This document shows positions 38,776-47,576 of a stretch of DNA of 64,000 nt, piece by piece (position 1 is the first letter of the stretch; every line of letters starts with the position of its first letter). Below the pieces are notes generated by a model. The model was not told where the DNA came from. It ran no database searches and saw only the letters and a list, made by a program, of their open reading frames with translations. The position numbers and the translations under genes were made by a program. The stretch spans positions 224,001-288,000 of the forward strand of contig NZ_CP075191.1 in the NCBI RefSeq assembly GCF_020510625.1, given 5' to 3'. Origin of the DNA: Ferribacterium limneticum (lineage in GTDB: Bacteria; Pseudomonadota; Gammaproteobacteria; Burkholderiales; Rhodocyclaceae).

Positions 38776-39135
38776 TTACTTGGCGTTCCGCTCGCGAACG
38801 ATGGGCGGCACGAACTTGACCGAGAATTTCCAGCCGTCCGGGCTGGCCTTGAGGAGCAGGGATTTTGAATTGGCCCCTTCCTCAAACAGCGGTTCTTCGT
38901 TGAGCATTTCAATGGCGCCTATGCCCTTGATGACACAGGCGCCGGGCAGCGTGACAAAAGCCGATTCGGCGGCGACCAGCACAAACTGCCCTTCCTTGGA
39001 CTCGGAGCAGGACAGGCCCTTCGGCACGCTGGCCGGGTTCTCCTTCCAGGCTTGACGCAGCTTGTCGAGGCTTAGGCCCAGTTCTTCGGTGATCTTGAGC
39101 GGGAGCGTTACTTCGCGCGATTTGGCATGGCTCAT
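38776..39135 (-). CDS. Hypothetical protein
   Basis: A 119-aa soluble protein without signal peptide or TM segment. The N-terminus (KITEELGLSLDKLRQAWKEN) looks helical, and the rest looks like a mixed alpha/beta fold. No recognised motif or catalytic signature. Its stop codon is directly adjacent to the YihY stop on the other strand. The second minus-strand gene upstream ends 25 bases before its start, so the two may be co-transcribed. Confidence 0.6.
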   Translation of the reverse strand: MSHAKSREVTLPLKITEELGLSLDKLRQAWKENPASVPKGLSCSESKEGQFVLVAAESAFVTLPGACVIKGIGAIEMLNEEPLFEEGANSKSLLLKASPDGWKFSVKFVPPIVRERNAK

Positions 39136-39160
39136 TCGATGGTTCCTTGGTGGTGGCCGC

Positions 39161-39583
39161 TCAGAGCCAGGTCAGCCAGCGGCCGACCAGCAGCATCAGC
39201 ACGATGGGCAGATAGGGAAAGGCGACGGTTGGGCGGCAGGCGCTGAGAATGTAGCTGGTGATCAGGCCAACGCTGCCGGGTCGGCTGGCAGCCCAGTCGG
39301 TATGCAGTTGCATCGCCGCTGGTGTCGGCTCGGGCTGCCCGAGCAGCGCTTCGATGTGCAGCAGGCGCTCGGCCAGCCGTGACTGGTAGGTCTTGAATAT
39401 GCCTTCCTGCACCCAGCAGAGCAGTACCGTGAAGCCGATCCAGACCGGTGGCAGGCGGAGCGCCAGGCCAATCAGGCAAAGCGCGAGGCAGACCAGCTTG
39501 ATGCTCAGGGCGTTGCGTTCGTGCTGTTCGTGGTTGTCCTGCAGGGTTTGCCACTCCTGAGCCAATAAGGTTTTGCTGTCCAT
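39161..39583 (-). CDS. Small membrane protein, unknown function
   Basis: A 140-aa protein. Start chosen at the internal ATG giving DSKTLLAQEWQTLQDNHEQH, since the open frame to 39760 crosses a GC-rich hairpin and shows no conserved character. Hydrophobic segments lie at about residues 27-62 (possibly two helices) and 118-138, separated by a Gln/Leu-rich helix. No known domain was recognised. It probably lies in the inner membrane with its middle helix in the cytoplasm. Confidence 0.6.
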   Translation of the reverse strand: MDSKTLLAQEWQTLQDNHEQHERNALSIKLVCLALCLIGLALRLPPVWIGFTVLLCWVQEGIFKTYQSRLAERLLHIEALLGQPEPTPAAMQLHTDWAASRPGSVGLITSYILSACRPTVAFPYLPIVLMLLVGRWLTWL

Positions 39584-39720
39584 TCGCCATTGTTCCCGGT
39601 TGCTTGCGACGCTGCGGTAGCAAGGATAGCCGTTTGTGCCCCGGATGTACGCGACAGGCGATGCTGATGGCAGGCAGCGTGTGGTGGAGAGGCGATTGCC
39701 ACGCTGATTTGAAACGAAAA

Positions 39721-39745
39721 GGGCCGCCCGAAACGGGGCGGCCTT
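39721..39745 (-). terminator. GC-rich stem-loop downstream of glpQ
   Basis: GGCCGCCC (39722-39729) pairs with GGGCGGCC (39736-39743). Read on the minus strand, the stem is followed by CTTTT, so it can terminate transcripts coming from glpQ. It lies in the 368-base gap 39584-39951, which otherwise holds only the palindromic element at 39788-39891. Confidence 0.55.
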
Positions 39746-39787
39746 GTGTCCCAATGCCATTCAGTTAGTGAAAAACCTCTGGGGTCT

Positions 39788-39891
39788 GTCGTTCCCGCGG
39801 CCTCGACACGCCCGGGACTCCGCTTCGCGGCGGGCGAAGCGGGAACCCAGTAAATGTGTGATGCCTGGATTCCCGCTTTCGCGGGAATGAC
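39788..39891. repeat. REP/dRS3-like palindromic element, 104 bp
   Basis: Outer ends GTCGTTCCCGC and GCGGGAATGAC are inverted copies. Inside is the core ATTCCCGCTTTCGCGGGAAT, a complete hairpin, plus GC-rich pairs around GCTTCGCGGCGGGCGAAGC. A second member with the same ends and core is at 63104-63169. Elements built on GTCATTCCCGCG..CGCGGGAATGAC are common as dispersed intergenic repeats in proteobacteria. Confidence 0.8.
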
Positions 39892-39951
39892 GCTTGACTG
39901 AACCGTATTGGGCCCTCGGCCTGGACGGCAATGGCCTCCGGCTTGCTGCGA

Positions 39952-41199
39952 TTACTCGCCAGCGGCGCAGGCGCGCTGCTCGGCGCGGCTTAGGCCGCTG
40001 CCGGTAAAGCACTTGTTGTAGCCATCCTGCTCCAGCTTGTACAGCGTGCGAGCGACGACCGCGGTGTCGGTGAAATCGGAGAAGACACCATCGATACCCA
40101 GGCGGTAGAACTGCAGGTACTCATTGACCGGGTTGCCGGTGTAATCGCTGGACAGACGGCGCTGTTCGTTGCGGAAGGTCCAGGTGTGCACCTTGAGGCC
40201 ACGGGCGTGGGCGCGCTCGATCAGGTCGGTCGGCTCGGCCAGGGCGCGGGCCGCTTCGCCCGGGCCGGTCGCATCGGAGACGACGGTGCTGACGATGTAG
40301 CGTTTCCACGGACCGATGCCGTAGGCGTAGCTGGCGATCTCGTCGAGGCCGGCATCGGTGGCGAACCAGCCAAAGGTGCGAGCCAGCAATTCCGGCTTGC
40401 CGGAGGCCGTCCAGTCGTACGGGCGGTCGAATGGTGCGTTGTAGGCCAGGCTGCCATCGGCGTTGACGTCGTCGGCATCGACCAGCTGGATCAGGCGGAC
40501 CTTGGTCTGCTTGCTCAGGGCCTTCAGGTTGGCCTGTTCGAAGCTCTGGATGAAGACCGGGGCGTGGCGGTGGTTCCAGCCGGCGCGGGTCAGCGCGGCG
40601 AGCAGCTTGCCTTCCAGCGGCAGACCGAGGGCCTGGTGGTAGGTCGGGTGCTTGGTTTCCGGATAGATGCCGATGGTGCGGCCGGTTTCACGCGATTTGC
40701 GCTTGGCCAGTTCGATTACTTCATCAAAGGTCGGGATCTGGAACTTGCCGTCGAATTGCGTCGGCCGGTCGGCCGGGATCGGCTGCTTGGCGCGCAGGGT
40801 CTTGATTTCGGCCAGCGTGAAGTCGGAGGCGAAAAAGCCGGTTTCGGCGGCACCATCGACCAGGCGGGTACGCTTGCGGGCGGCGAACTCGGGGCGGCTG
40901 GCGACGTCGGTCGTCGCCGTGATGTTCGGTTCGTGACGGGCGATCAGGTGGCCATCCTTGGTCGAGACAAGGTCCGGCTCGATGTAATCGGCGCCGAGTG
41001 CGATGGCCAGGGCATAGCCTTCGAGGGTGTGGTCGGGCAGGTAGCCGGCGGTGCCGCGGTGGCCGATGACCAGCGGGGCAGTTTCGTTGCGTTCGTCGTA
41101 AGCGTTGTGACCATCGTGGGCGACAGCCGGGGCGGTCGTGGCCAGGCCGAGCGCGCCGGTGACCAGCAGGGCGGCGAGCGAAAGGTAGTGCTTGCGCAT
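39952..41199 (-). CDS. glpQ: Glycerophosphodiester phosphodiesterase (periplasmic)
   Basis: A 415-aa secreted enzyme hydrolysing glycerophosphodiesters to glycerol 3-phosphate plus alcohol. A signal peptide ends near TTAPAVAHD (about residue 28). The GDPD domain has LVIGHRGTAGYLPDHTLEGY with the catalytic histidine, DYIEPDLVSTKDGHLIARHE with the metal-binding Glu/Asp and second histidine, and PETKHPTYH. A further C-terminal IDGVFSDFTDTA closes the TIM barrel. The family is Ca2+-dependent. It is a single gene with a GAGGAGC ribosome site before the ATG, and the region up to 41433 is a divergent spacer shared with the TerC gene. Confidence 0.93.
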   Translation of the reverse strand: MRKHYLSLAALLVTGALGLATTAPAVAHDGHNAYDERNETAPLVIGHRGTAGYLPDHTLEGYALAIALGADYIEPDLVSTKDGHLIARHEPNITATTDVASRPEFAARKRTRLVDGAAETGFFASDFTLAEIKTLRAKQPIPADRPTQFDGKFQIPTFDEVIELAKRKSRETGRTIGIYPETKHPTYHQALGLPLEGKLLAALTRAGWNHRHAPVFIQSFEQANLKALSKQTKVRLIQLVDADDVNADGSLAYNAPFDRPYDWTASGKPELLARTFGWFATDAGLDEIASYAYGIGPWKRYIVSTVVSDATGPGEAARALAEPTDLIERAHARGLKVHTWTFRNEQRRLSSDYTGNPVNEYLQFYRLGIDGVFSDFTDTAVVARTLYKLEQDGYNKCFTGSGLSRAEQRACAAGE

Positions 41200-41433
41200 G
41201 TGGGGTGCTCCTCAGAGGTGGGGGAGCGGCTAGGCTAGTGTCGTGATATGACCATGTAATGACATTTCGCGTGGCCGGCGCGCGGATTGGCAGGCCCTGT
41301 GGCCAGGCTTGGGAAGCGCCAAAAATGCGGGCGACTCTTCGGTTTAATCGAAGTGTTTCTGTTGCACAGGTCGGTGGTTCGCACTGGTCAGGCTGCTTAG
41401 AATAGGCGCCTACGATTTTTCCGGTTCCCTGCC

Positions 41434-42192
41434 ATGTTCGAACTCCTGCTCTCCCCCGAAATCTGGATCGCTTTCTTCACGCTGACGGCGCTGGAACTGG
41501 TGCTCGGTATCGACAACATCATTTTCATCAGCATCCTGGTCGACAAGCTGCCCAAGGAGCAGCAGGAGCTGGCCCGCAAGATCGGCCTGTTCCTCGCCAT
41601 GTTCATGCGCATTGCGCTGCTGCTGGTGCTGTCGTGGATTGTCGGCCTGACTGAACCGGTGCTGACGCTGTTCGGTTATGGCGTTTCCGGGCGCGACCTG
41701 ATCCTGATTGCCGGCGGCCTGTTCCTGATCTGGAAGAGTACCGGCGAGGTGCACCAGTTGCTGGAAGGCGAGGAAGGCAGCGAATCGGCCAAGGTGGCGT
41801 CAAGCTTTGCCGGGGTGATCGCCCAGATCATGGTGATCGACCTGGTGTTCTCGCTGGATTCGATCATCACGGCGGTCGGCATGGTCAGCCAGGTCGGCGT
41901 GATGATTGCCGCCGTCGTTGCCTCGGTCGGCCTGATGATGCTGTTTGCGCGCCATATCGGCGAATTTGTCTCGAATCACCCGACGATCAAGATGCTGGCC
42001 CTGTCCTTTCTGGTGGTGGTTGGCGTGGTGCTGATCGCCGACGGTTTCGGCCACCATGTGCCGAAGGGTTACATCTACTTCGCCATGGCCTTCTCGGTGG
42101 GGGTCGAAATGCTCAACATCCGCATGCGCAAGAAGGCCGTCAAGCCGGTCGATCTGCGCGAGCCGTATGCCCGGGAGTTAGAGGCCGATTAG
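41434..42192 (+). CDS. TerC-family integral membrane protein
   Basis: A 252-aa inner-membrane protein with about seven TM segments. The TerC signature is LELVLGIDNIIFISILVDKL, with the acidic/Asn residues within the first TM proposed to bind metal. A repeated motif MVIDLVFSLDSIITAVGM occurs in the second half. The C-terminus is basic (RMRKKAVKPVD). The family is linked to tellurite resistance or to manganese/metal export coupled to secretion; which applies here is not visible. Its stop lies three bases before the stop of the convergent exported protein. Confidence 0.88.
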   Translation: MFELLLSPEIWIAFFTLTALELVLGIDNIIFISILVDKLPKEQQELARKIGLFLAMFMRIALLLVLSWIVGLTEPVLTLFGYGVSGRDLILIAGGLFLIWKSTGEVHQLLEGEEGSESAKVASSFAGVIAQIMVIDLVFSLDSIITAVGMVSQVGVMIAAVVASVGLMMLFARHIGEFVSNHPTIKMLALSFLVVVGVVLIADGFGHHVPKGYIYFAMAFSVGVEMLNIRMRKKAVKPVDLREPYARELEAD

Positions 42193-42195
42193 GCT

Positions 42196-42747
42196 TCAAA
42201 CCGGCGACAGCACGGCGGCCACCCGGCCTGGCTCGATGCGGATCGAGCGAAGCAGCCAGCGGGCCGCCTTTTCCTGCAGGCTGCCGTCTTCGCGCAGGAC
42301 ATAGACCGGCTTGCTACGGAAATAGCTGGCCACCATCTGGCTGATTGCCTGACGGGCCATCGGCTCGTATTCCCGCGGTAGCGCGGCGGATTGCACCGAC
42401 TCGGCGACCGGTTGGTCGAGGAAAAACGCTTTGGCCGCATCGTCGTAGCGCACCCCGGCGGTGCCGAGCATGTCGACAGGAACGGCTGCCTGGCCGAGCA
42501 GCGATACATTCAGGCGGGCAGCGATGGTGGCCTTGCCGGCCGGCTCGCCAAGACGAATTCTGGGCGCTTCGCTCAGTGAAACGATGATCATCCCTTTGCC
42601 GTAGCTCTTCTGCTGCACACCATTTTTGTCGATCTGTGTCTGGATGTCGGCTTCGGAAAAATAGACTTCCTTGTCGAGCAAGCCGGCGCTGCCGGTCGTG
42701 GCGCTAACGAGGAGGGCCAGTGCGGCCATTAGGGATTTGAGCTTCAT
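42196..42747 (-). CDS. Exported DUF1439-like protein
   Basis: A 183-aa protein with a signal peptide (hydrophobic LMAALALLVSATTGSA, cleavage about residue 21); there is no lipobox cysteine. The pattern YFSEADIQTQIDK and the following beta-rich segments (VSLSEAPRIRLGEPAGKATI, then AAVPVDMLGTAGVRYD) resemble the DUF1439 group of periplasmic beta-proteins. Function is unknown. The ATG shares one base with the stop of the AraC-type regulator on the same strand (TGATG), so the two are translationally coupled. Confidence 0.72.
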   Translation of the reverse strand: MKLKSLMAALALLVSATTGSAGLLDKEVYFSEADIQTQIDKNGVQQKSYGKGMIIVSLSEAPRIRLGEPAGKATIAARLNVSLLGQAAVPVDMLGTAGVRYDDAAKAFFLDQPVAESVQSAALPREYEPMARQAISQMVASYFRSKPVYVLREDGSLQEKAARWLLRSIRIEPGRVAAVLSPV

Positions 42748-44015
42748 CAGATACCTCGATTCGAGTCGGCGTATTTTCCCACCCATTGACGCCGATAGTG
42801 CACTGGCGCCATGCCGGTCCATTCGACAAAGGCGCGATAGAAGGCCGAGGTGTCGGCATAGCCGAGGTCGGCGGCGACCTTGGCGATCGAGTCCTTCGTT
42901 TTCGTCAGCCGGGCCAGCGCCATGTCGCGGCGCAGGGCGTCCTTGATGCCACGGAAGCTGGAGCCTTCTTCTTCGAGCCGGCGGTGAATGGTGCGCGGCG
43001 ACAGGTAGAGGCGGTCGGCGATGTCGTCCAGGCTCAAGGTGTCGGGCAGGGCGGCGCGCAGCAGGTCGCGGACGCGGATGACCATCTCGCGGTCGCGTCG
43101 GTAGAGGGTGGTGATCTTGCCGGGGGCGCCGTCGAGGAAAGTGGTCAGTGCCGCTTCGTCGCGGCGGATGGGCAGATCGAGCAGGTTGGCGTTGAAGCTG
43201 GCGACCAGCGTCCCCATGCCACCGGGAACCGTCGGCGCAAAGCGCGAATCCTCGGTGAAGATCAGGGCGTAGTCGGCGAAATGGGCTGGCTTGCGGTAGG
43301 GAAAGATCACGCTGTCGAGACCAATGCCGCGCCCGGCCAGCCAGCACGACAGGCCGTGCAGCAGACGGAGCAGCCATTCGAAGGCGAAGATGCGGCCGGG
43401 GTCATTTACTCCTCCCTCTTTAGGGTCCAGAGGGCCGGTATCCCTTGGGACAAGGGGGAGGTTGGGTGGGGGATGGGTTTTGGCACGCGCTGTCATTGCC
43501 CCATCCCCTCCCCAGCCCTCCCCTTGAAGGGGAGGGGGGGCAGGCCAACTTTGCATGGGAGGGAGTGGCAGGCCGAGCGGGCGCCGTTCAGCGATGACCA
43601 GTTCGGCGTGACCATGTGAGCGGCGGACGCTGACCGCCATGTCGGGCAATACGACGTGCAGGAAGCGGGCGGCACGGGTGAGCGCCTCGGCCAGCGTCGG
43701 GGCACTCAGGCAGCCACGGCACAGGAATTCGAAACTGCCGACGCGCATCGGCTGGGCGAAAAGATTGAAGGCTTCATCGTCCAGCTCACGATTCAGCCGG
43801 TTGTAGAGCGCGGCGTAGCGGTCGATAGGGATGCGCTTGGCCGTGTCTGCAATGTCAATGTTTTCAGCGGCCAGCATGGGGGCCGGGTTGATCTGTCGCC
43901 GCGCCAGACCAGCCAGCATGCCGGTAACAAAGCCCATGGCAACAGTGGCTTGGGTGCGGTTTGGTGATTCTGGGTTGGTGCGATGCAGCATTTTTGGCCA
44001 ATTTTTCTGGTTCAC
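42747..44015 (-). CDS. AraC-family transcriptional regulator containing an in-frame repeat insertion
   Basis: A 422-aa regulator. The N-terminal ligand/dimerisation domain (about residues 28-150 and 204-300) resembles the Arabinose_bd-type AraC domain. The C-terminal AraC HTH (about 325-415) has [20 protein letters not shown] and [20 protein letters not shown]. Residues about 150-203 are a Pro/Gly-rich low-complexity stretch ([23 protein letters not shown]) that has no place in the family and is encoded by the palindromic element at 43408-43566. Relatives are about 340 aa. The GTG start at 44015 has no good ribosome site; the real start may be a downstream ATG (43989 or 43935). It diverges from icmF. 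Confidence 0.85.
   Translation of the reverse strand: MNQKNWPKMLHRTNPESPNRTQATVAMGFVTGMLAGLARRQINPAPMLAAENIDIADTAKRIPIDRYAALYNRLNRELDDEAFNLFAQPMRVGSFEFLCRGCLSAPTLAEALTRAARFLHVVLPDMAVSVRRSHGHAELVIAERRPLGLPLPPMQSWPAPPPLQGEGWGGDGAMTARAKTHPPPNLPLVPRDTGPLDPKEGGVNDPGRIFAFEWLLRLLHGLSCWLAGRGIGLDSVIFPYRKPAHFADYALIFTEDSRFAPTVPGGMGTLVASFNANLLDLPIRRDEAALTTFLDGAPGKITTLYRRDREMVIRVRDLLRAALPDTLSLDDIADRLYLSPRTIHRRLEEEGSSFRGIKDALRRDMALARLTKTKDSIAKVAADLGYADTSAFYRAFVEWTGMAPVHYRRQWVGKYADSNRGI
43408..43566. repeat. 159-bp palindrome-rich repeat element inserted within the AraC coding region
   Basis: The segment is bounded by ACTCCTCCCTC and GGGAGGGAGT, an imperfect terminal inverted repeat. It contains the palindrome CCCTCCCCTT-G-AAGGGGAGGG at 43516-43536 and alternating G-rich/C-rich tracts (GGGGGAGG, CCCCATCCCCTCCCC). 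Its length is a multiple of three and it keeps the reading frame open. The motif CTCCCCTTGAAGGGGAG followed by GGGGAGGGGATGGG resembles dispersed repeats seen in many proteobacterial genomes. No clear target duplication was found by eye. Confidence 0.75.
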
Positions 44016-44132
44016 TGTGACAGGGTATCACCTTGGCGGAATTTGCACGATTATCGTCATTCGCCACAATGGCAGCGGGGTGAAAGGGGCATACGATGGG
44101 CGCCTTTCCACCTTTTTGTTGAGGCAGGCGTC
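44016..44132. promoter_or_regulatory. Divergent promoter region between araC-type gene and icmF
   Basis: A 117-base spacer between two divergent starts. It should hold both promoters and any site bound by the AraC-type regulator. I see a short interrupted palindrome (GGTATCACC) but no certain operator. Confidence 0.4.
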
Positions 44133-47100
44133 ATGACCGATCTTTCAGTTGCCAAGAAGCTTTCCCCGTACAAGCCGAAGAACAAGGTTCGTTTCGTCAC
44201 CGCCGCCTCGCTGTTCGACGGCCACGACGCCTCGATCAACATCATGCGCCGCATCCTGCAATCGACTGGCTCGGAAGTGATCCACCTCGGCCACAACCGC
44301 TCGGTGCAGGAAATCGTCAATGCCGCGCTGCAGGAAGACGTGCAGGGCATCTGCATCACCTCCTACCAGGGGGGGCACGTCGAATTCTTCAAATACATGA
44401 TCGACCTGCTCAAGGCCAATGGTGGCGCCAACATCAAGGTGTTCGGCGGTGGCGGCGGCGTCATCGTGCCGTCGGAAATCAAGGAACTGCACGACTACGG
44501 CGTGACCCGCATCTACGCACCGGAAGACGGCGTGCACATGGGCCTGCAAGGCATGATCAACGAGGTCGTGCAGAAATCCGACTTCGATGTCGCCGATGAA
44601 GGCGTGCCAACGGCCGAACAGGTGCTGGCTGGCCTGAAGGCCGGCGACAAGCGCCTGCTGGCCCGGGTCATCACCCTGCTCGAAAACGGCGAAGCCCCGG
44701 CCCTCAAGGAGCCGCTGCTCAAGGCGGCGGCCGAAACGAATATTCCTGTGCTCGGCATCACCGGCACCGGTGGTGCCGGTAAGTCGTCGCTGACCGACGA
44801 ACTGGTCCGTCGCTTCCGCCTCGATCAGGGCGATACGGTCAAGATCGGCCTGATCTCGATCGATCCGTCACGCAAGCGTACCGGCGGTGCCTTGTTGGGC
44901 GACCGTATCCGGATGAACGCCATCGAGCATCCGAACATCTTCATGCGTTCGCTGGCTACCCGCGACACCGGCTCCGAAATCTCCGTTGCGCTGCCGGAAG
45001 TGATCGCCGCCTGCAAGCTGGCCGGCTTTGATCTGGTCGTCGTCGAAACCTCCGGCATCGGCCAGGGCAACGCCGCCATCGTGCCTTTCGTCGATCTGTC
45101 GCTGTACGTGATGACGCCCGAGTTCGGTGCCGCCTCGCAGCTGGAGAAGATCGACATGCTCGATTTCGCCGATTTCGTCGCGATCAACAAGTTCGACCGC
45201 AAGGGCGCCGAGGATGCGCTGCGCGACGTGCGCAAGCAGTACCAGCGCAATCGCGAAGCTTTCACCACGCCGACTGACGACATGCCGGTCTTCGGCACGC
45301 AGGCTGCCCGTTTCAACGACGATGGCGTCACCGCCTTGTATCAGGCGCTGGTCCCGGCCCTGACCGAAAAGGGTCTGACGCTCAAGCCAGGTCAATTGCC
45401 GATCGTCACCGTCAAGCAGTCCTCGACCCAGCGCGCCATCGTGCCGGCCCAGCGCGTGCGCTACCTGGCTGAAATTGCCGACACCGTGCGCGGCTATCAC
45501 GCCCACACTGAAGAGCAGGTCAAGATCGCCCGTGAGCGCCAGTCGCTGCGCATCGCCAAGGCTGTCTTTGCCGGTTGCGACAAGAACGTGGCCGATTTCG
45601 ACGAAATGCAGGCTTTCAAGGACGCCCAGCAAGACCCGAAAGCCAAGAAGCTGCTCGACATGTGGCCGGCGACGGTCGAGGCCTATTCCGGTGACGAGTA
45701 CGTCGTGAAAATCCGCGATAAGGAAATCCGTACCAAGCTGGTTTCCGAATCGCTGTCCGGCACCAAGATCAAGAAGGTCATCCTGCCCAAGTTCGGCGAC
45801 GATGGCGAAACCCTGCGCTTCCTGATGCGCGAGAACGTACCGGGCTCCTTCCCCTACACCGCCGGCGTCTTCGCCTTCAAGCGCGAAGGTGAAGATCCGA
45901 CCCGGATGTTCGCCGGCGAAGGCGATGCCTTCCGCACCAACCGCCGTTTCAAGCGCGTTTCCGAAGGCATGCCGGCCCACCGTTTGTCGACCGCCTTCGA
46001 CTCGGTGACGCTGTACGGCTGTGACCCGGACGAGCGCCCGGACATCTACGGCAAGATCGGCAATTCCGGCGTCTCGATCGCCACACTCGACGACCTCAAG
46101 GTGCTTTACGACGGCTTCGACCTGCTCGCCCCGACCACCTCGGTCTCGATGACCATCAACGGCCCGGCACCGATCATCCTGGCCTGCTTCTTCAACACCG
46201 CCATCGATCAACAGATGGCCAAGTTCGAAAAGGACAACGGCCGTCAGCCGACCGAAGACGAAGCCGAGAAGATTCGCGAGTGGGTGCTGAAGAGCGTGCG
46301 CGGCACGGTTCAGGCCGACATCCTGAAGGAAGACCAGGGCCAGAACACTTGCATCTTCTCGACCGAGTTTGCACTGAAGATGATGGGCGACATCCAGGAA
46401 TTCTTCGTCCATAACCAGGTGCAGAACTTCTACTCGGTGTCGATCTCCGGCTATCACATTGCCGAAGCCGGCGCCAACCCGATCAGCCAGCTTGCTTTCA
46501 CGCTGTCCAACGGCTTCACCTACGTTGAGTCGTATCTGGCGCGCGGCATGCACATCGACGATTTCGCGCCGAATCTGTCGTTCTTCTTCTCGAACGGCAT
46601 GGACCCGGAATACTCGGTGATCGGCCGCGTTGCCCGCCGCATCTGGGCGATTGCGATGAAGAACAAGTACGGCGCCAACGAACGCAGCCAGAAGCTGAAG
46701 TACCACATCCAGACCTCCGGCCGCTCGCTGCACGCCCAGGAAATGGACTTCAACGACATCCGCACCACGCTGCAGGCGCTGATCGCCATCTACGACAACT
46801 GCAACTCGCTGCACACCAACGCCTACGACGAAGCGATCACCACGCCGACCGAGGAATCCGTGCGCCGCGCCATGGCCATCCAGTTGATCATCAACCGCGA
46901 GTGGGGCGTCGCCAAGAACGAAAACCCGAACCAGGGGGCCTTTGTCATCGACGAACTGACCGATCTGGTTGAAGAGGCCGTGCTCAAGGAATTCGAAGCC
47001 ATCGCCAGCCGCGGCGGCGTGCTCGGCGCCATGGAAACCGGCTACCAGCGCGGCAAGATCCAGGAAGAGTCGATGTACTACGAGCACAAGAAGCACGACG

Positions 47101-47396
47101 GCTCGTACCCGATCATTGGCGTGAACACCTTCCTGAATCCGAAGGGCATGGCCCAACAGGAAATCGAACTGGCCCGTTCGAGCGAGGAAGAAAAGCAATC
47201 GCAGATCAAGCGCCTGCGCGACTTCCAGGCCCGTAATGCCGACAAGTCGTCGGCCATGCTGGCCAAGCTGAAACAGACGGTCATTGAAGACGGCAACGTC
47301 TTCGCCGTGCTGGTCGATGCCGTCAAGTGCTGCTCGCTCGGTCAGATCAGCAGCGCACTGTATGAAGTCGGTGGCCAGTACCGCCGCAGCATGTAA
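44133..47396 (+). CDS. icmF: Fused isobutyryl-CoA mutase IcmF
   Basis: A 1087-aa adenosylcobalamin enzyme interconverting isobutyryl-CoA and n-butyryl-CoA, and in some relatives isovaleryl/pivalyl-CoA. Domain order is a B12-binding domain (about 20-150, [14 protein letters not shown] with the cobalt-ligand histidine, then [12 protein letters not shown]), a MeaI-type G-protein chaperone (about 200-420; P-loop [12 protein letters not shown], then NKFD), and the mutase TIM barrel (about 550-1080; [32 protein letters not shown]). ATG at 44133 follows GAGG with an eight-base gap; the open frame further upstream is unrelated. All three fused parts are intact. Confidence 0.95.
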   Translation: MTDLSVAKKLSPYKPKNKVRFVTAASLFDGHDASINIMRRILQSTGSEVIHLGHNRSVQEIVNAALQEDVQGICITSYQGGHVEFFKYMIDLLKANGGANIKVFGGGGGVIVPSEIKELHDYGVTRIYAPEDGVHMGLQGMINEVVQKSDFDVADEGVPTAEQVLAGLKAGDKRLLARVITLLENGEAPALKEPLLKAAAETNIPVLGITGTGGAGKSSLTDELVRRFRLDQGDTVKIGLISIDPSRKRTGGALLGDRIRMNAIEHPNIFMRSLATRDTGSEISVALPEVIAACKLAGFDLVVVETSGIGQGNAAIVPFVDLSLYVMTPEFGAASQLEKIDMLDFADFVAINKFDRKGAEDALRDVRKQYQRNREAFTTPTDDMPVFGTQAARFNDDGVTALYQALVPALTEKGLTLKPGQLPIVTVKQSSTQRAIVPAQRVRYLAEIADTVRGYHAHTEEQVKIARERQSLRIAKAVFAGCDKNVADFDEMQAFKDAQQDPKAKKLLDMWPATVEAYSGDEYVVKIRDKEIRTKLVSESLSGTKIKKVILPKFGDDGETLRFLMRENVPGSFPYTAGVFAFKREGEDPTRMFAGEGDAFRTNRRFKRVSEGMPAHRLSTAFDSVTLYGCDPDERPDIYGKIGNSGVSIATLDDLKVLYDGFDLLAPTTSVSMTINGPAPIILACFFNTAIDQQMAKFEKDNGRQPTEDEAEKIREWVLKSVRGTVQADILKEDQGQNTCIFSTEFALKMMGDIQEFFVHNQVQNFYSVSISGYHIAEAGANPISQLAFTLSNGFTYVESYLARGMHIDDFAPNLSFFFSNGMDPEYSVIGRVARRIWAIAMKNKYGANERSQKLKYHIQTSGRSLHAQEMDFNDIRTTLQALIAIYDNCNSLHTNAYDEAITTPTEESVRRAMAIQLIINREWGVAKNENPNQGAFVIDELTDLVEEAVLKEFEAIASRGGVLGAMETGYQRGKIQEESMYYEHKKHDGSYPIIGVNTFLNPKGMAQQEIELARSSEEEKQSQIKRLRDFQARNADKSSAMLAKLKQTVIEDGNVFAVLVDAVKCCSLGQISSALYEVGGQYRRSM

Positions 47397-47453
47397 GGGC
47401 CCGCGTAAAAGGCGAACAGCAACCCGAACCCGATAGGGCGGAGGAGAAAAACG

Positions 47454-47482
47454 ACGGCGAGGCTATGAACCTCGCCGTTTTC
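47454..47482 (+). terminator. Intrinsic terminator after icmF
   Basis: ACGGCGAGG pairs with CCTCGCCGT around a seven-base loop, followed by TTTTC. The whole block with its GAAAAACG prefix recurs near 49752-49783. Confidence 0.8.
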
Positions 47483-47576
47483 ATTGCCTGATCTATCCGC
47501 GGGTAAACCTGAAAATGCGCTTCTTGGTAACCTGCATCGGTGAATCTGCACGATAATCAGAAAACGCTAATGCATC

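Noticed and set aside
43471..43500. TGGCAC...TTGC resembling a sigma-54 promoter
   Set aside because: Spacing between the two elements is nine bases rather than five, and it lies within the repeat element in the AraC gene.
44868..47198. 776-codon antisense frame opposite icmF
   Set aside because: Same shadow effect; icmF motifs fix the coding strand.
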